From an uncultured Muribaculaceae bacterium (lineage in GTDB: Bacteria > Bacteroidota > Bacteroidia > Bacteroidales > Muribaculaceae), in NCBI GenBank assembly GCA_934667475.1, contig CAKUMB010000001.1:124001-188000 (forward strand): a stretch of DNA of 64,000 nucleotides, in the 5' to 3' direction. Made by a program: the position numbers and the translations under genes. Position 1 is the stretch's first letter; each line of letters opens with the position of its first letter. Below are positions 51,956-61,219 of the stretch, in pieces. The notes under the pieces are model-generated. The model was given only the letters and a program-made list of their open reading frames with translations. It had not been told where the DNA came from and did not search any database.

Positions 51956-54916
51956 ATGAATAAACTACTCTCAATCATTGCACTGGCGGCTGCGCTGCTT
52001 GCTCACGTGGCTGCCAGTGCGGCCACCATAAATGGCATTGTGGTCGATGCCGCCGACACCACCGAGCTCGTGGGTGCCACGGTGAAACTGCTGCGGGCCA
52101 CGCCCGACAGCTCGTTTGTGGCCGGCACAGCCACCGATGCCCATGGCGTGTTTAACCTGCGCAATGTGCCGCGCGGCAAGTATTACCTGAAATTCAGCTA
52201 TCTTGGCTACTCCGACGCCGTGCGCCGCGTGAGCGTGGAGGGCCGCGACGTCAACATGGGCGCTGTGGCCCTCGGCACTGGCTCGATACGCCTCAAGGAG
52301 GCCGTGGTGGTGGGCGTGAAGACCCCCATTACTGTAAAGGAAGACACGGTGGAGTATAACGCCGACACCTACAAAACTCAGAGCAACGCTGTGGTGGAAG
52401 ACCTGCTGAAGCGCCTGCCTGGTGTGGAGGTGGGCAGCGACGGCAAGGTCACGGCCAACGGCAAGTCGGTCACCAAGATTCTTATCGACGGCAAGGAGTT
52501 TTTCAGCGACGACCCCACGGTGGCGTCGAAAAACATCCCGGCCAATATGGTCGACAAGCTGCAGGTGATTGACCGCAAGAGCGACCTGGCCCGCCTCACG
52601 GGCGTTGACGACGGCGAAGACGAGACGGTGATCAACCTCACGGTGAAGAAGGGCATGAACAATGGCTGGTTTGGCACCGCCACTGCCGGCTATGGCACCG
52701 ACAGCCGATATATGGGCAACGTGATGGCCAACTACTTCAGCGGCGGCAACCAGCTGACCTTGATGGGCGGCGGCAACAACACCAACAATCTGGGCTTCAC
52801 CGATGGCGGCGCATCGCGCTTCCAGCGCTTTGGCGGCAGAAATGGCATCACCACATCGCAGAATGCGGGCATCAACTTCAATGTGGGCACGCGCGACAGC
52901 GAGCGCCTGCGCATAGGCGGTGATGTGATGTATTCACACAGCGACCGCGACACTCGCTCGTCGCGCGACCGCACCTATCTGTTCCCCGACAGCGCCAGCT
53001 ACTACCGCTCGGCATCGCTTTCGCGCGACAAGGGCCACAACGTGCGCGGCGACTTCCGCATAAAGTGGGAGGTGGACTCGCAAAACACTCTTGAGTTCCG
53101 CCCCAACTTCTCGTTTAACTTCAGCAACAGTGCCAAGAGCGACTCGTCGATGACCCGCGCCGGCGACGCTGCGCTCACTCCGGTAAACCGTAGTCTCAGC
53201 TCGTATGCCAACCACGGCAGCAGCTACGAGGCCGAGGGACAGTTGGTGTGGAACCGTAAGGTGAAGTCGCACCCCGGTCGCAGCTACAGTGCGCAGCTTC
53301 GCTACAGCTACTCTAATGTGGATGAGGACGGCAACACCTACACCCGCAACACCTATTTCCTGAAGCCCGACCCCGATGAGACCATCGACCAGATATACGA
53401 CAACCACCGCCTAACCAATGGCGTGAACGGCCGCCTCACGTGGACCGAGCCGCTGGGCAGTGTGAGCAACGCGCGCTTCCTAACTGTGGCCTATAGTGCC
53501 AACTACCGCGTGAGCAAGGCCAACAAGGCCGTCTACGACATCACGCGCCAGCCAGCCTCGGCGCAGCCCGCGCCCAGTGTCAACTGGCTGATGGCCGACC
53601 TGCTTCACGATGCCGCCTTCACCTCATACATCGGTCAGCAGTATGGCAGCTATGCGCTCACTGATGGCGTGGTGCTGAGCCAGATCATCGACAGTGAGCT
53701 TGGCCCCGAACTTGAGCGCACGTTCAACGAGAGCCAGAGCAACAACTTCCGCAACCGCTACTTCAACCAGTCGATGCAGGTGGGCTTCCGCCAGGTGCGC
53801 AAGGCCTACAACCTTAACATGGGACTCACCGTGCAGTCGGCAATGTCGACAAGCGAGAATCTGCTCAACTCGCTGCGCACCATACCCTCGCGCTGGGTGT
53901 GGAGCGTGGCTCCTTATGCGCGCCTGCGCTACAAGTTTTCGAAGACCCGCAACCTGGCGTTTGACTACCGCATGCGCTCCAGCCAGCCGTCGCTCACCAA
54001 GTTGCAGCCAGTGGCCGATGTGTCCAACCCGCTCAACATAGTGATTGGTAACCCCGAGCTGAAACCCACATTCACCCACCGCATCAACGCCCGCTACAGC
54101 GACTTCAACCAGGGCGCGCAGCGCAGCATCATGGCTATGATGAATGTGAATTTTGAGCAGAACAGCATCATCTCCAAGACTGACTACAACTCCACCACCG
54201 GCGGCCGAACCACTACCTACACCAATGTGGGTGGGGTGTGGAATGCCATGGGCATGAATATGCTCAGCTTCCCGTTCGGGTCGCAAAAGATATTCTACTT
54301 CACCAACCACCTGTTTGTGAGGTACTCGCAGACTAAGGGATATAACAATGGCAAGTATAACCGCAGCGCCACGGCCAGCGTCAGCGAGTCGCCTGGCCTG
54401 GCTCTGCGCAACGGCGTGCTCGACATCGAGTTGCGTCCGCGCTACAGTTTCCAGACCACCAACAACACGGTGCAGACGTCGGGCAACCGCAATATCCACA
54501 CCTACGGCGGCATGTTCAACGCCACCGTGAGCGCACCGTTTGGACTGGTGGTGAGCACCGACCTCAGCTACAGCGCCACATCGGGCTACGCCAGCGGCTA
54601 CAACACGCGCCAGTGGCTGTGGAACGGTTCGGTTGGCTACCAGTTTCTGCGCGACAAGCAGGCTTCGATACAGCTGTCGGTCTACGACATTCTGGGCCAG
54701 CGTAAAAGCGTGAACCGCAACACCACCGCCAGCTACATCGAAGATGTGGCCTACAACTCACTTTCGCGCTACGGCATGCTGTCGTTCACCTACCGCTTCA
54801 CCACGTTCAAAAAGGGGCAGCAGCCCAAGGACCGCCGCGATGACGGCGACCATCCCGGCCCGCGCCGTGGCTTCGGAGGCCGTCCGCCCATGGGGCCGCC
54901 TCCCGGCCGCTTCTAA
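51956..54916 (+). CDS. Outer-membrane beta-barrel receptor, TonB-receptor-like, with carboxypeptidase-regulatory-like domain
   Basis: A 986-residue protein with signal peptide MNKLLSIIALAAALLAHVAASA. A carboxypeptidase-regulatory-like beta domain (~22-110: 'INGIVVDAADTTELVGATVK', 'KYYLKFSYLGYSDAVRRV') precedes a plug-like domain (~120-230: 'VVEDLLKRLPGVEVGSDGKV', 'ILIDGKEFFSDDP') and a long barrel. The C-terminus is a Gly/Pro/Arg-rich tail (RRGFGGRPPMGPPPGRF), usual for the OMP_b-brl_3-type family. No SusD neighbour is present, so it is not a SusC pair. Substrate unknown; the tonB-exbB-exbD operon at 60.4-62.5 kb could energise it if it is a true receptor. Confidence 0.88.
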   Translation: MNKLLSIIALAAALLAHVAASAATINGIVVDAADTTELVGATVKLLRATPDSSFVAGTATDAHGVFNLRNVPRGKYYLKFSYLGYSDAVRRVSVEGRDVNMGAVALGTGSIRLKEAVVVGVKTPITVKEDTVEYNADTYKTQSNAVVEDLLKRLPGVEVGSDGKVTANGKSVTKILIDGKEFFSDDPTVASKNIPANMVDKLQVIDRKSDLARLTGVDDGEDETVINLTVKKGMNNGWFGTATAGYGTDSRYMGNVMANYFSGGNQLTLMGGGNNTNNLGFTDGGASRFQRFGGRNGITTSQNAGINFNVGTRDSERLRIGGDVMYSHSDRDTRSSRDRTYLFPDSASYYRSASLSRDKGHNVRGDFRIKWEVDSQNTLEFRPNFSFNFSNSAKSDSSMTRAGDAALTPVNRSLSSYANHGSSYEAEGQLVWNRKVKSHPGRSYSAQLRYSYSNVDEDGNTYTRNTYFLKPDPDETIDQIYDNHRLTNGVNGRLTWTEPLGSVSNARFLTVAYSANYRVSKANKAVYDITRQPASAQPAPSVNWLMADLLHDAAFTSYIGQQYGSYALTDGVVLSQIIDSELGPELERTFNESQSNNFRNRYFNQSMQVGFRQVRKAYNLNMGLTVQSAMSTSENLLNSLRTIPSRWVWSVAPYARLRYKFSKTRNLAFDYRMRSSQPSLTKLQPVADVSNPLNIVIGNPELKPTFTHRINARYSDFNQGAQRSIMAMMNVNFEQNSIISKTDYNSTTGGRTTTYTNVGGVWNAMGMNMLSFPFGSQKIFYFTNHLFVRYSQTKGYNNGKYNRSATASVSESPGLALRNGVLDIELRPRYSFQTTNNTVQTSGNRNIHTYGGMFNATVSAPFGLVVSTDLSYSATSGYASGYNTRQWLWNGSVGYQFLRDKQASIQLSVYDILGQRKSVNRNTTASYIEDVAYNSLSRYGMLSFTYRFTTFKKGQQPKDRRDDGDHPGPRRGFGGRPPMGPPPGRF

Positions 54917-54944
54917 AGAAATTAGAGTATAGGAAAATAAGAAT

Positions 54945-54989
54945 GCCGCTTTTCCTTGCGCATTGGCGCACGGGAAAGGCGGTTTTTTT
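54945..54989 (+). terminator. Terminator after the TonB-receptor-like gene
   Basis: GCCGCTTTTCC and GGGAAAGGCGG pair with one mismatch and are followed by seven T. Confidence 0.75.
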
Positions 54990-55023
54990 GCTTGTTCTTA
55001 TTGGAGAGGGGTGGGCGGCTGTG

Positions 55024-56799
55024 TTACGCCATGCTCAGCTCAAAGTCTTTTATGAATTGGTTGAAGTCGGGATTGCTTTTGCGTAGGTTTTCCACTATTT
55101 CGCGGTCGGTCATCACGGTGGGGCGCGGCCCGCCCTTGCGCAGTTTCACGTCGATGGCCAGCATGTCGTTGTTCACAGCATTGCGCAGAAATTTCAGCAG
55201 ATTGCGCATGCTGTTTTCCATGAATTCCACTTGGGCGTCGTTGTCAACCTCAATCAGGTATTGGTCGTCGGTCACCCGCTGCGGCAGCGAGTTGCGCATG
55301 GTGTTGATAATCACCTTTTCTTCGGGGTGTTGCTTCATGTAGTCGTTCCACGCCTCCAGCAGCTGCTGGGCAGTGAATGGGGCGCTGCGGTGTGTGGCCT
55401 GCGTTGCGGGCGCGGCTTGCTTGCTGGCCGCCTGCTGTGCCGCCGCCTGATTGTTGATGTATATGCGGTTGGGCGAGGCGGCCACCACAGGGCGCGGGGT
55501 GTAGGCTGTGTGGGTGCTGGCAGCTATGTCAGGGGTCTGCGCAGCCGGGTGGGGCTGTGCGGGTGGCTGAGTGCCGGCATGCGGTGCAGTCGGGGTTGCA
55601 GCCTGCGGTGCGGGTGCTGCCTGCTGCGGTTGCTGGCCTTGTGCGGGGGCCACGTTGTGCAGCTGTGGCTGGCCGCCGCCGTTGCCGCCTGCTGGTGGTT
55701 GCGGATTGAGCAGCTGGCACAGCTTGATTAGGGTGAGTTCTACGAGAAACTGCTTGTTCGACGCGTCGCGGTAGTTCAGGTCGCAAGTGTTGCACAGGTC
55801 CATGGCCATGTAGAAGAACCGCGGGTTGAAGCTGGCGGCTGCCTTCACGTGGCGCTGGGCAATGTCGCCGTTCATTTCAAGCAGCGACACCGTTTGCGGC
55901 GAACTGGCCACCATCAGGTCGCGTATGTGCTGCGCGAGCCCGTTGATGAAAAACAGCGAGTCAAACCCGTGGTCGCGCACCTCCTTGTAGATGAGCAGCG
56001 CCTGTGGCACGTCACCCTTTAGGAAGGCTGCGTCGAGCCTGAAGTAGTAGTCATAGTCGAGCACATTGAGGTTGTCGATGGCGCTTTGATAGGTGATGTG
56101 ACCCTCGCTTGAGGCGTTCACCTGGTCGAAAATCGACAGGGCGTCACGCATGGCACCGTCGGCCTTCTGTGCTATCACGTTGAGTGCGGCGGGTTCGGCC
56201 TCGATTCCTTCGTTTTGGCATATGCTCTGCAGCTGCTGCACGATGTCGGGCACAGTGATGCGCGCGAAGTCGTAGATTTGGCAGCGCGACAGAATGGTTG
56301 GTATAATTTTCTGCTTCTCGGTGGTGGCAAGAATGAATATAGCATATTCGGGCGGCTCTTCGAGCGTCTTAAGAAACGCGTTGAAGGCTGCCTGCGACAG
56401 CATGTGCACCTCATCGATGATAAACACTCGGTAGCGTCCCACCTGTGGCGGGATGCGAACTTGGTCCACGATGTTGCGTATGTCATCCACCGAGTTGTTG
56501 CTGGCGGCGTCAAGTTCCACTATGTTGTACGACCGCTGCTCGTTGAAGGCACGGCATGATTCGCACTCGTTGCACGGCTCGCCGTCGGCGGTGAGGTGCT
56601 CGCAGTTGATGGCCTTGGCAAAGATGCGCGCGCAGGTGGTCTTGCCCACGCCGCGCGGGCCGCAAAACAGGTAGGCGTGTGCCAGCCTGTGGCTTGTGAT
56701 GGCCGTCTTCAGCGTGTGTGTCAGAGCTTGCTGGCCCACCACAGTGCCAAACGACGACGGGCGGTATTTGCGCGCCGATACTATGTAGTTTTCGCTCAT
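55024..56799 (-). CDS. dnaX: DNA polymerase III subunits gamma/tau
   Basis: A 591-residue clamp-loader ATPase. 'IVSARKYRPSSFGTVVGQQA' (6-25), Walker A 'LFCGPRGVGKTTCARIFAKA' (~45), a zinc module with Cys at 'CEHL...PCNECESC' (~67-82), Walker B 'VFIIDEVHMLS' (~125) and the SRC motif 'TILSRCQIYDF' (~160) identify it. A Pro/Gln/Ala-rich linker (~365-465) is followed by a tau-type C-domain. No slippery-site frameshift is evident. The start MSENYIVSARKY is preferred over an upstream ATG at 56826 that sits on the promoter. Confidence 0.96.
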   Translation of the reverse strand: MSENYIVSARKYRPSSFGTVVGQQALTHTLKTAITSHRLAHAYLFCGPRGVGKTTCARIFAKAINCEHLTADGEPCNECESCRAFNEQRSYNIVELDAASNNSVDDIRNIVDQVRIPPQVGRYRVFIIDEVHMLSQAAFNAFLKTLEEPPEYAIFILATTEKQKIIPTILSRCQIYDFARITVPDIVQQLQSICQNEGIEAEPAALNVIAQKADGAMRDALSIFDQVNASSEGHITYQSAIDNLNVLDYDYYFRLDAAFLKGDVPQALLIYKEVRDHGFDSLFFINGLAQHIRDLMVASSPQTVSLLEMNGDIAQRHVKAAASFNPRFFYMAMDLCNTCDLNYRDASNKQFLVELTLIKLCQLLNPQPPAGGNGGGQPQLHNVAPAQGQQPQQAAPAPQAATPTAPHAGTQPPAQPHPAAQTPDIAASTHTAYTPRPVVAASPNRIYINNQAAAQQAASKQAAPATQATHRSAPFTAQQLLEAWNDYMKQHPEEKVIINTMRNSLPQRVTDDQYLIEVDNDAQVEFMENSMRNLLKFLRNAVNNDMLAIDVKLRKGGPRPTVMTDREIVENLRKSNPDFNQFIKDFELSMA

Positions 56800-56823
56800 T
56801 TCAGTGTCGTTTTCGTGTAACGG

Positions 56824-56831
56824 CAAAGTTA
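56824..56831 (-). promoter_or_regulatory. dnaX: -7 box for dnaX
   Basis: The minus strand reads TAACTTTG, an exact match, 24 bases before the dnaX ATG. Confidence 0.55.
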
Positions 56832-56972
56832 GCTATAATTTTCATAATCATACCTAATATGCCACTCCAATCTTAACCCAAAACGCATGCCGCAGCGGCT
56901 GGCAGCCATAGCCTGCCCAAAAAATAATTGTGGCTGATTGCGGAAAAACTGTGAATTCACGTTGGATTGTTG

Positions 56973-56980
56973 TAAATTTG
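56973..56980 (+). promoter_or_regulatory. -7 box for the 57025 surface protein
   Basis: TAAATTTG is an exact match 44 bases before ATG 57025. -33 not clear. Confidence 0.5.
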
Positions 56981-57024
56981 TAAGGAAATTAATCAGACTG
57001 TAACAACCGTTAATGTTTTCATCT

Positions 57025-59877
57025 ATGAACAAAAATCACCTATTGCTGGCACTCATGGCCGCTGCGGCGGTCACGGCAAGTGCCGACTCAGGGCTTTATG
57101 GCTACCAGACGTGGCAGCGCGGAGCCCTCACCGCCAAGCGCGGCCCAGTGAAAATCGACCCCAACAACACTGAGTCCCTTACCCTGCTCAACGACCAAAG
57201 CAGCAAGGGCGTGTGCTACAGTGGCTTCTACTACAACTACAAGTGGTATGCCCAGGCTGTGCAGCCCGGCACTCAAAGCACTTTTGAGGGTCTCTATACC
57301 ATCGACATCAACACCGGCGAGCGCACTTTGGTGGGCTCGAAGGGAAGCAAACTCGTGGACATGACCTATGACTACAGCACCGGCAAGGTGCTGGGTGTGC
57401 AGTCGGGCAACGAATATCTGGCCTCGATGGACATTGCCACCGGTGCGGTTATGCGCTTGGCCAGGTTCAACACCGCCAGCGGCTCGGGCCTATACATAAT
57501 TGCCCTTGCGGCCGACAAGGCCGGCCAGCTATATGGTATCGCCACAAGCGACACCCTCTATACCATCGACAAGACCACCGCACTTTGCACCCCAGTGGGC
57601 AATACGGGAGTGGATGCGGCCTACGACCAGACTATGGCTTTTGACTACAATACCGGCACACTGTATTGGGTGAATAATGGCGACTATTCGCTTTACACCG
57701 TGGACAAGACCACGGGCAAGGCCACAAAGCTTGGCGCGCTTAAAATGGACGGCTGCTCGAGCAGCATGGGCGGCCTTATGGTGCCCTATATTGATGTTGC
57801 TGCCGGCGCCCCCGACCGCGTGACCGCCCGCAAGGCCACCGTAAGCGGCAACAGCGTTACGCTCAGCTGGACCAACCCCTCGATCGATGCGCAAGGCAAC
57901 GCCCTTGCCAGCCTCACGGCTGTGAAGGTGATGCGCAATGGCTCCCTGTTGGCCACAGTCAGCACTTCGGCCATCGGCCAGCAGGCCTCCTACACCGACA
58001 AGGACCTTGCCGACGGCCAGTATACCTACAGCCTTGTGCCTGTGAATGGCAAGGGCGACGGCGGTGTTGAGACCGACGGCCTCGCCGTGACCGTGGGCAA
58101 CGACACCCCGGGACAGGTGAAGGATTTCAGCGTGGCCACCGGCGACAGCAATGCTCAGTTGTCGTGGAGCGCACCCGACGCGGGCGAACACGGCGGCGCA
58201 TTCGACCCCGCAAGCATCACTGGCTATGTGGTGACTCGCCGCGCCGAAGGCTCAACCGCTGCCACCACCATCAATGTGGAGGCGGGCAAAACCACGCTGA
58301 CCGACGCTCCCGGATTTGGCCGCTATGTGTACAGCATTGCCGCTGCCAACGGAGTGGGACAGGGCCCGGCGGTGTCGGCCCCGCAGGTGATTGTGAAACC
58401 AGCCAACTGGATTGTGATGGGCCAGGGGGCAAAGGCTGAGGTTGAAGACGGCGTAACCTACAAGTTCTACGACTACTCAGGCACGGGATATTATCCCAAC
58501 AACCGCCGCGACACCATAGTGATTGTCCCGAAGACACCCACCAGCTATGTGACGGCCGACTTCACGCAATTCTCACTTGACACCTATGGCGACTCGCTGA
58601 AGGTGTTCAACGGCGCCAGCGTGGCCGCTCCGCTTTACGGCAGCTTCACTGCCGAGAGCGTGCCTGCCGAACTGAAGCACGTTGAGGCCACCAACACGGC
58701 CGGTGCGCTCACGTTTGTGTTCTTCAGCGACCCCATGAGCCGTGACCAGGGTTGGGTGGCCAACATCGCCGCTGTGGCCAAGAAGGCCAACGACATGGCC
58801 GCCGCAAGCCTCACCACCAATGGCTATCCCAAGGTAAACGAAAAGGTAGACTATGAGGTGGGTGTGATAAACAAGGGTGTGAACACCGCCAGCGGCTATA
58901 AGGTGCAGGTGAAGGATGCCTCGGGCTGCGTGCTTGCCGAGGCCGATGGTCCGCAACTGGCCTCAATGGCCACCGCCACCGTAAAGCTCAGCTATGTGCC
59001 TAAGGCGGCTGGCTCAACCACTGTGACGGGCTATGTGCAATATGGTGCCGACGCCGACAACTCCAACAATGCCACGGCACCCGCAAGCCAGCGCGTGCTG
59101 CCCGAGGGCAGCCACTATGTGAGCATAGCCGCCAGCACGCCGAGCAACCTCTATGTGCTGCCCACATCGTTCCTCAGCGCCGAGGCCATATCGGAGACTG
59201 TGTATCCCGCTTCGCGCATTGGCGTGGGTGCCGGCAGCAACCTTGAGTCGCTCCTGTTCCCCTATACCAAGTGCTCACGCACCTACGAGGCGGTTCCCAT
59301 CCAGGTGTGGGTGGGCGAGACCGATGCCGACAATCTCACTGCAGGTGTGATTCCCGCCAGTTCGCTCACCAAGTTCTTCGATGGCAAAGTGAACATCAAT
59401 GCCGGCGACACCGAACTTGCTCTGACGGCTGCCACCCCCTATAGCTACAAGGGTGGCAACCTGGTGGTGCTGTTCTACAAGAATGCTCCAGGCACCGATG
59501 CCGGCGACATCACGTTCCGTGGCACTTTTGGCGACAATGGCGATGCCAAGTGCTCGGTGTTTGATTCAAAATACGACGACACACACTTCGATCCCAATGC
59601 CACATTTGGCTACAGTGCAGGCACCATGATGGCCGACGTCAACCTGATTCTCGTGCCAAGCACCACCGCCGTTGAGACGGTAGGTGCCCAGGCAGCCACA
59701 GTGAGCGCCACAAGCGGCGCTGTGGTCATTGCAGGCAACGCCGATGCCGGCTATGCAGTGTATGGCGTTGATGGCCGTGAGGTGGCCGCAGGCGTTGGCA
59801 ATGCCACAATTGCCCTGCCCGCAGGCGTGTATGTGGTGAAGGCTGGAGCCGTAGCCACAAAAGTGCTGGTGAAGTAA
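57025..59877 (+). CDS. Secreted modular protein: propeller-like, Fn3, CUB-like, CARDB-like and C-terminal sorting domains
   Basis: A 950-residue protein with signal peptide MNKNHLLLALMAAAAVTASA. Residues ~30-260 have propeller-type repeats ('MTYDYSTGKVLGV', 'LYTIDKTTALCTPVGNTG', 'LYTVDKTTGKATKLGAL') paralogous to the protein at 1-2211. Two Fn3 domains follow (~265-460), then a CUB-like domain (~470-595: 'DTIVIVPKTPTSYVTADF', 'DSLKVFNGASVAAPLYGSF', 'ALTFVFFSDPMSRDQGW') and a CARDB-like domain (~600-690). A further sandwich and a C-terminal sorting domain (VYGVDGREVAAGVGNATIAL to the end) complete it. No catalytic residues recognised; surface attachment or glycan binding is likely. ATG 57025 gives the better signal start than 57013. 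Confidence 0.86.
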   Translation: MNKNHLLLALMAAAAVTASADSGLYGYQTWQRGALTAKRGPVKIDPNNTESLTLLNDQSSKGVCYSGFYYNYKWYAQAVQPGTQSTFEGLYTIDINTGERTLVGSKGSKLVDMTYDYSTGKVLGVQSGNEYLASMDIATGAVMRLARFNTASGSGLYIIALAADKAGQLYGIATSDTLYTIDKTTALCTPVGNTGVDAAYDQTMAFDYNTGTLYWVNNGDYSLYTVDKTTGKATKLGALKMDGCSSSMGGLMVPYIDVAAGAPDRVTARKATVSGNSVTLSWTNPSIDAQGNALASLTAVKVMRNGSLLATVSTSAIGQQASYTDKDLADGQYTYSLVPVNGKGDGGVETDGLAVTVGNDTPGQVKDFSVATGDSNAQLSWSAPDAGEHGGAFDPASITGYVVTRRAEGSTAATTINVEAGKTTLTDAPGFGRYVYSIAAANGVGQGPAVSAPQVIVKPANWIVMGQGAKAEVEDGVTYKFYDYSGTGYYPNNRRDTIVIVPKTPTSYVTADFTQFSLDTYGDSLKVFNGASVAAPLYGSFTAESVPAELKHVEATNTAGALTFVFFSDPMSRDQGWVANIAAVAKKANDMAAASLTTNGYPKVNEKVDYEVGVINKGVNTASGYKVQVKDASGCVLAEADGPQLASMATATVKLSYVPKAAGSTTVTGYVQYGADADNSNNATAPASQRVLPEGSHYVSIAASTPSNLYVLPTSFLSAEAISETVYPASRIGVGAGSNLESLLFPYTKCSRTYEAVPIQVWVGETDADNLTAGVIPASSLTKFFDGKVNINAGDTELALTAATPYSYKGGNLVVLFYKNAPGTDAGDITFRGTFGDNGDAKCSVFDSKYDDTHFDPNATFGYSAGTMMADVNLILVPSTTAVETVGAQAATVSATSGAVVIAGNADAGYAVYGVDGREVAAGVGNATIALPAGVYVVKAGAVATKVLVK

Positions 59878-59910
59878 CACCTCCACAGCCCATTCGATAA
59901 AACAACATAA

Positions 59911-59948
59911 GCGCGCCGCGCAGCTGAAAAGATAGCTGTGCGGCGCGC
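59911..59948. terminator. Hairpin between the 57025 gene and the AAA-ATPase stub
   Basis: GCGCGCCGCGCAGCT and AGCTGTGCGGCGCGC form a 15-bp stem with one G-T mismatch and an 8-base loop. The left part of the AAA stub reads directly into the right arm. Confidence 0.7.
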
Positions 59949-60073
59949 CTCACGCCTATCAGCACATAGTTGGCAAAGTCTTCCATCACAATGTCGCGTT
60001 TCACCACATGCTGCCGCTCCACCTCTTGACGGTTTTCAAGCATGATCTCCCTAATGGTCTCTTTCTGTATCAT
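59942..60073 (-). pseudogene. 5' stub of an AAA-type ATPase gene (first ~44 codons only)
   Basis: From ATG 60071-60073 the minus strand encodes MIQKETIREIMLENRQEVER, then HVVKRDIVMEDFANYVLIGVRRA. This matches the N-terminus of the DUF4143-associated AAA ATPases common in Bacteroidales, which continue GxRRxGKSxxL (Walker A). Here the similarity ends at GVRRA, just where the 59911-59948 hairpin begins, and Walker A onward is missing. The frame continues to 59726 only as antisense of the preceding gene's end. Operator-like repeats precede it at 60083-60139. The family call is from recalled sequence pattern, not a search. Confidence 0.55.
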
Positions 60074-60082
60074 TAATGTCCG

Positions 60083-60139
60083 TTTTGTAAAATCGACTTT
60101 ACAAAATCAGGTCTTTTTTGTAAAACAGACTTTACATAA
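60083..60139 (-). repeat. Tandem inverted repeats, operator-like, upstream of the AAA stub
   Basis: TTTTGTAAA-N6-TTTACAAAA at 60083-60106 and TTTTGTAAA-N6-TTTACATAA at 60116-60139, starting 33 bases apart, with a further partial half-site TTATGTAAG at 60148-60156. The N6 spacers (atcgac, acagac) share GAC/GTC ends. They lie just before the stub's start codon, as expected for binding sites of a dimeric regulator. Confidence 0.65.
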
Positions 60140-60315
60140 TGTGTTTTTTATGTAAGAAACAATGTTAATTTTGCCCAAGGTTGGCGAGAAAAACAACACC
60201 GGCCCTTAATTAAAGCATAAATACTTTTTGCATAGGCCATTGGCAAAAGTTTAAGGGGAAACACAAAAAAAACGGGTGAAGGGCGCGGAAGTGGGGTGCA
60301 GGGGTTGGTGGTATA

Positions 60316-60365
60316 TGCAATTAATCCGCGCTGCGGCCTGTGTGGCGCGGCGCGGATTAATTGCA
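60316..60365 (-). terminator. Terminator-like hairpin of the tonB operon
   Basis: TGCAATTAATCCGCGC and GCGCGGATTAATTGCA form a perfect 16-bp stem around an 18-base loop, 24 bases downstream of the tonB stop. No long T-run follows. Between 60174 and 60315 nothing else was recognised. Confidence 0.7.
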
Positions 60366-60388
60366 TTATTGGTGTATGTGTTGTTGCC

Positions 60389-61219
60389 TTAAATGAATCG
60401 CCAGGTGATGATGCCAATTCCCTCGGTGGTGCGGCTCTTTTTCACCGAGAAGGCCGATTTCAGCGATTCCTGCTCGCAGCTGCGGCGCACTTCGGGGTGA
60501 GCGTAGGCTTGACCGCTGCCGCCCACTGCGCGAGCCTCAATCACCTTGCCGCGCGCGTTGACACGCACCCTCACCTGCACGGTGCCTTCCCAGCGGCTGT
60601 GCGGGCGGCCCCAAGAGGCCACTGTGTAGCCGTCGAGGCCCGACAGGCCGGGGTTGCCTTGCAGCGCGCCTTGCGAGGCGTTGCCGTTGGGCGAGCCTTG
60701 CTTGCCGCTGCCGTTGCCCTTCGAGCGGCCAAAGGCGTTTTTCACGCTGCTGGCCACTGCTGAGGCGGTTTTGCCGTTGCGGTTTTGCTCAACCTTTTTA
60801 TCGGGCCGTGCGGCCGTTGCGGGTCCTGTCTTTTCCGTTTTTTTCTCAGAGGGTTTAACCTTCACCTTCATGGGCGACGGCTGCTTCTGTGTGATTGGCT
60901 CGGCCTGCTTGGGCGCAGGCTTGCCGGCATCCTCCATGTCCTCGCCTGGGGCTTCGGGCTGTTCGGTAGGCTCTTCAGCGGCCTCGGCGGGCGATTCGGT
61001 GTCCATTTCCTGCGATTCGGTGGGTTCGAGGGTGTTGCCGAGCATCACATATTCACCGCCAAACATGATGGAGTCTTGCTGCAGTTGCTGCGCCAGGTCG
61101 GCCTCGGCCGGCGGCCACTGGCAGTGAAGGTTGGAAAAGACAAGAACGAGCAGAGCGGCCACCGCTATTATTAGCGTTGCCACTGCCGCCATCAGTTCAT
61201 TCTTGTTGTCTTGTTTCAT
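60389..61219 (-). CDS. TonB-type energy transducer
   Basis: A 276-residue protein with one N-terminal helix (about 9-30), a long Pro/Glu/Lys-rich periplasmic spacer (~50-180) and a C-terminal TonB domain (~195-276: 'VQVRVRVNARGKVIEARAVG', 'RSCEQESLKSAFSV', 'GIGIITWRFI'). It couples the ExbB-ExbD proton motor to outer-membrane receptors. Its start overlaps the exbD stop by four bases. In this organism several TonB paralogs may exist; the client receptor is not shown. Confidence 0.88.
   Translation of the reverse strand: MKQDNKNELMAAVATLIIAVAALLVLVFSNLHCQWPPAEADLAQQLQQDSIMFGGEYVMLGNTLEPTESQEMDTESPAEAAEEPTEQPEAPGEDMEDAGKPAPKQAEPITQKQPSPMKVKVKPSEKKTEKTGPATAARPDKKVEQNRNGKTASAVASSVKNAFGRSKGNGSGKQGSPNGNASQGALQGNPGLSGLDGYTVASWGRPHSRWEGTVQVRVRVNARGKVIEARAVGGSGQAYAHPEVRRSCEQESLKSAFSVKKSRTTEGIGIITWRFI

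Noticed and set aside
49951..51963. 670-codon plus-strand open frame
   Set aside because: It is antisense to the MsbA-like transporter, which carries all ABC motifs; the plus-strand translation is His/Ala/Gly-rich without any domain.
60166..60173. Plus-strand TAATTTTG as a promoter
   Set aside because: No plus-strand gene follows; it would transcribe into the antisense of tonB.
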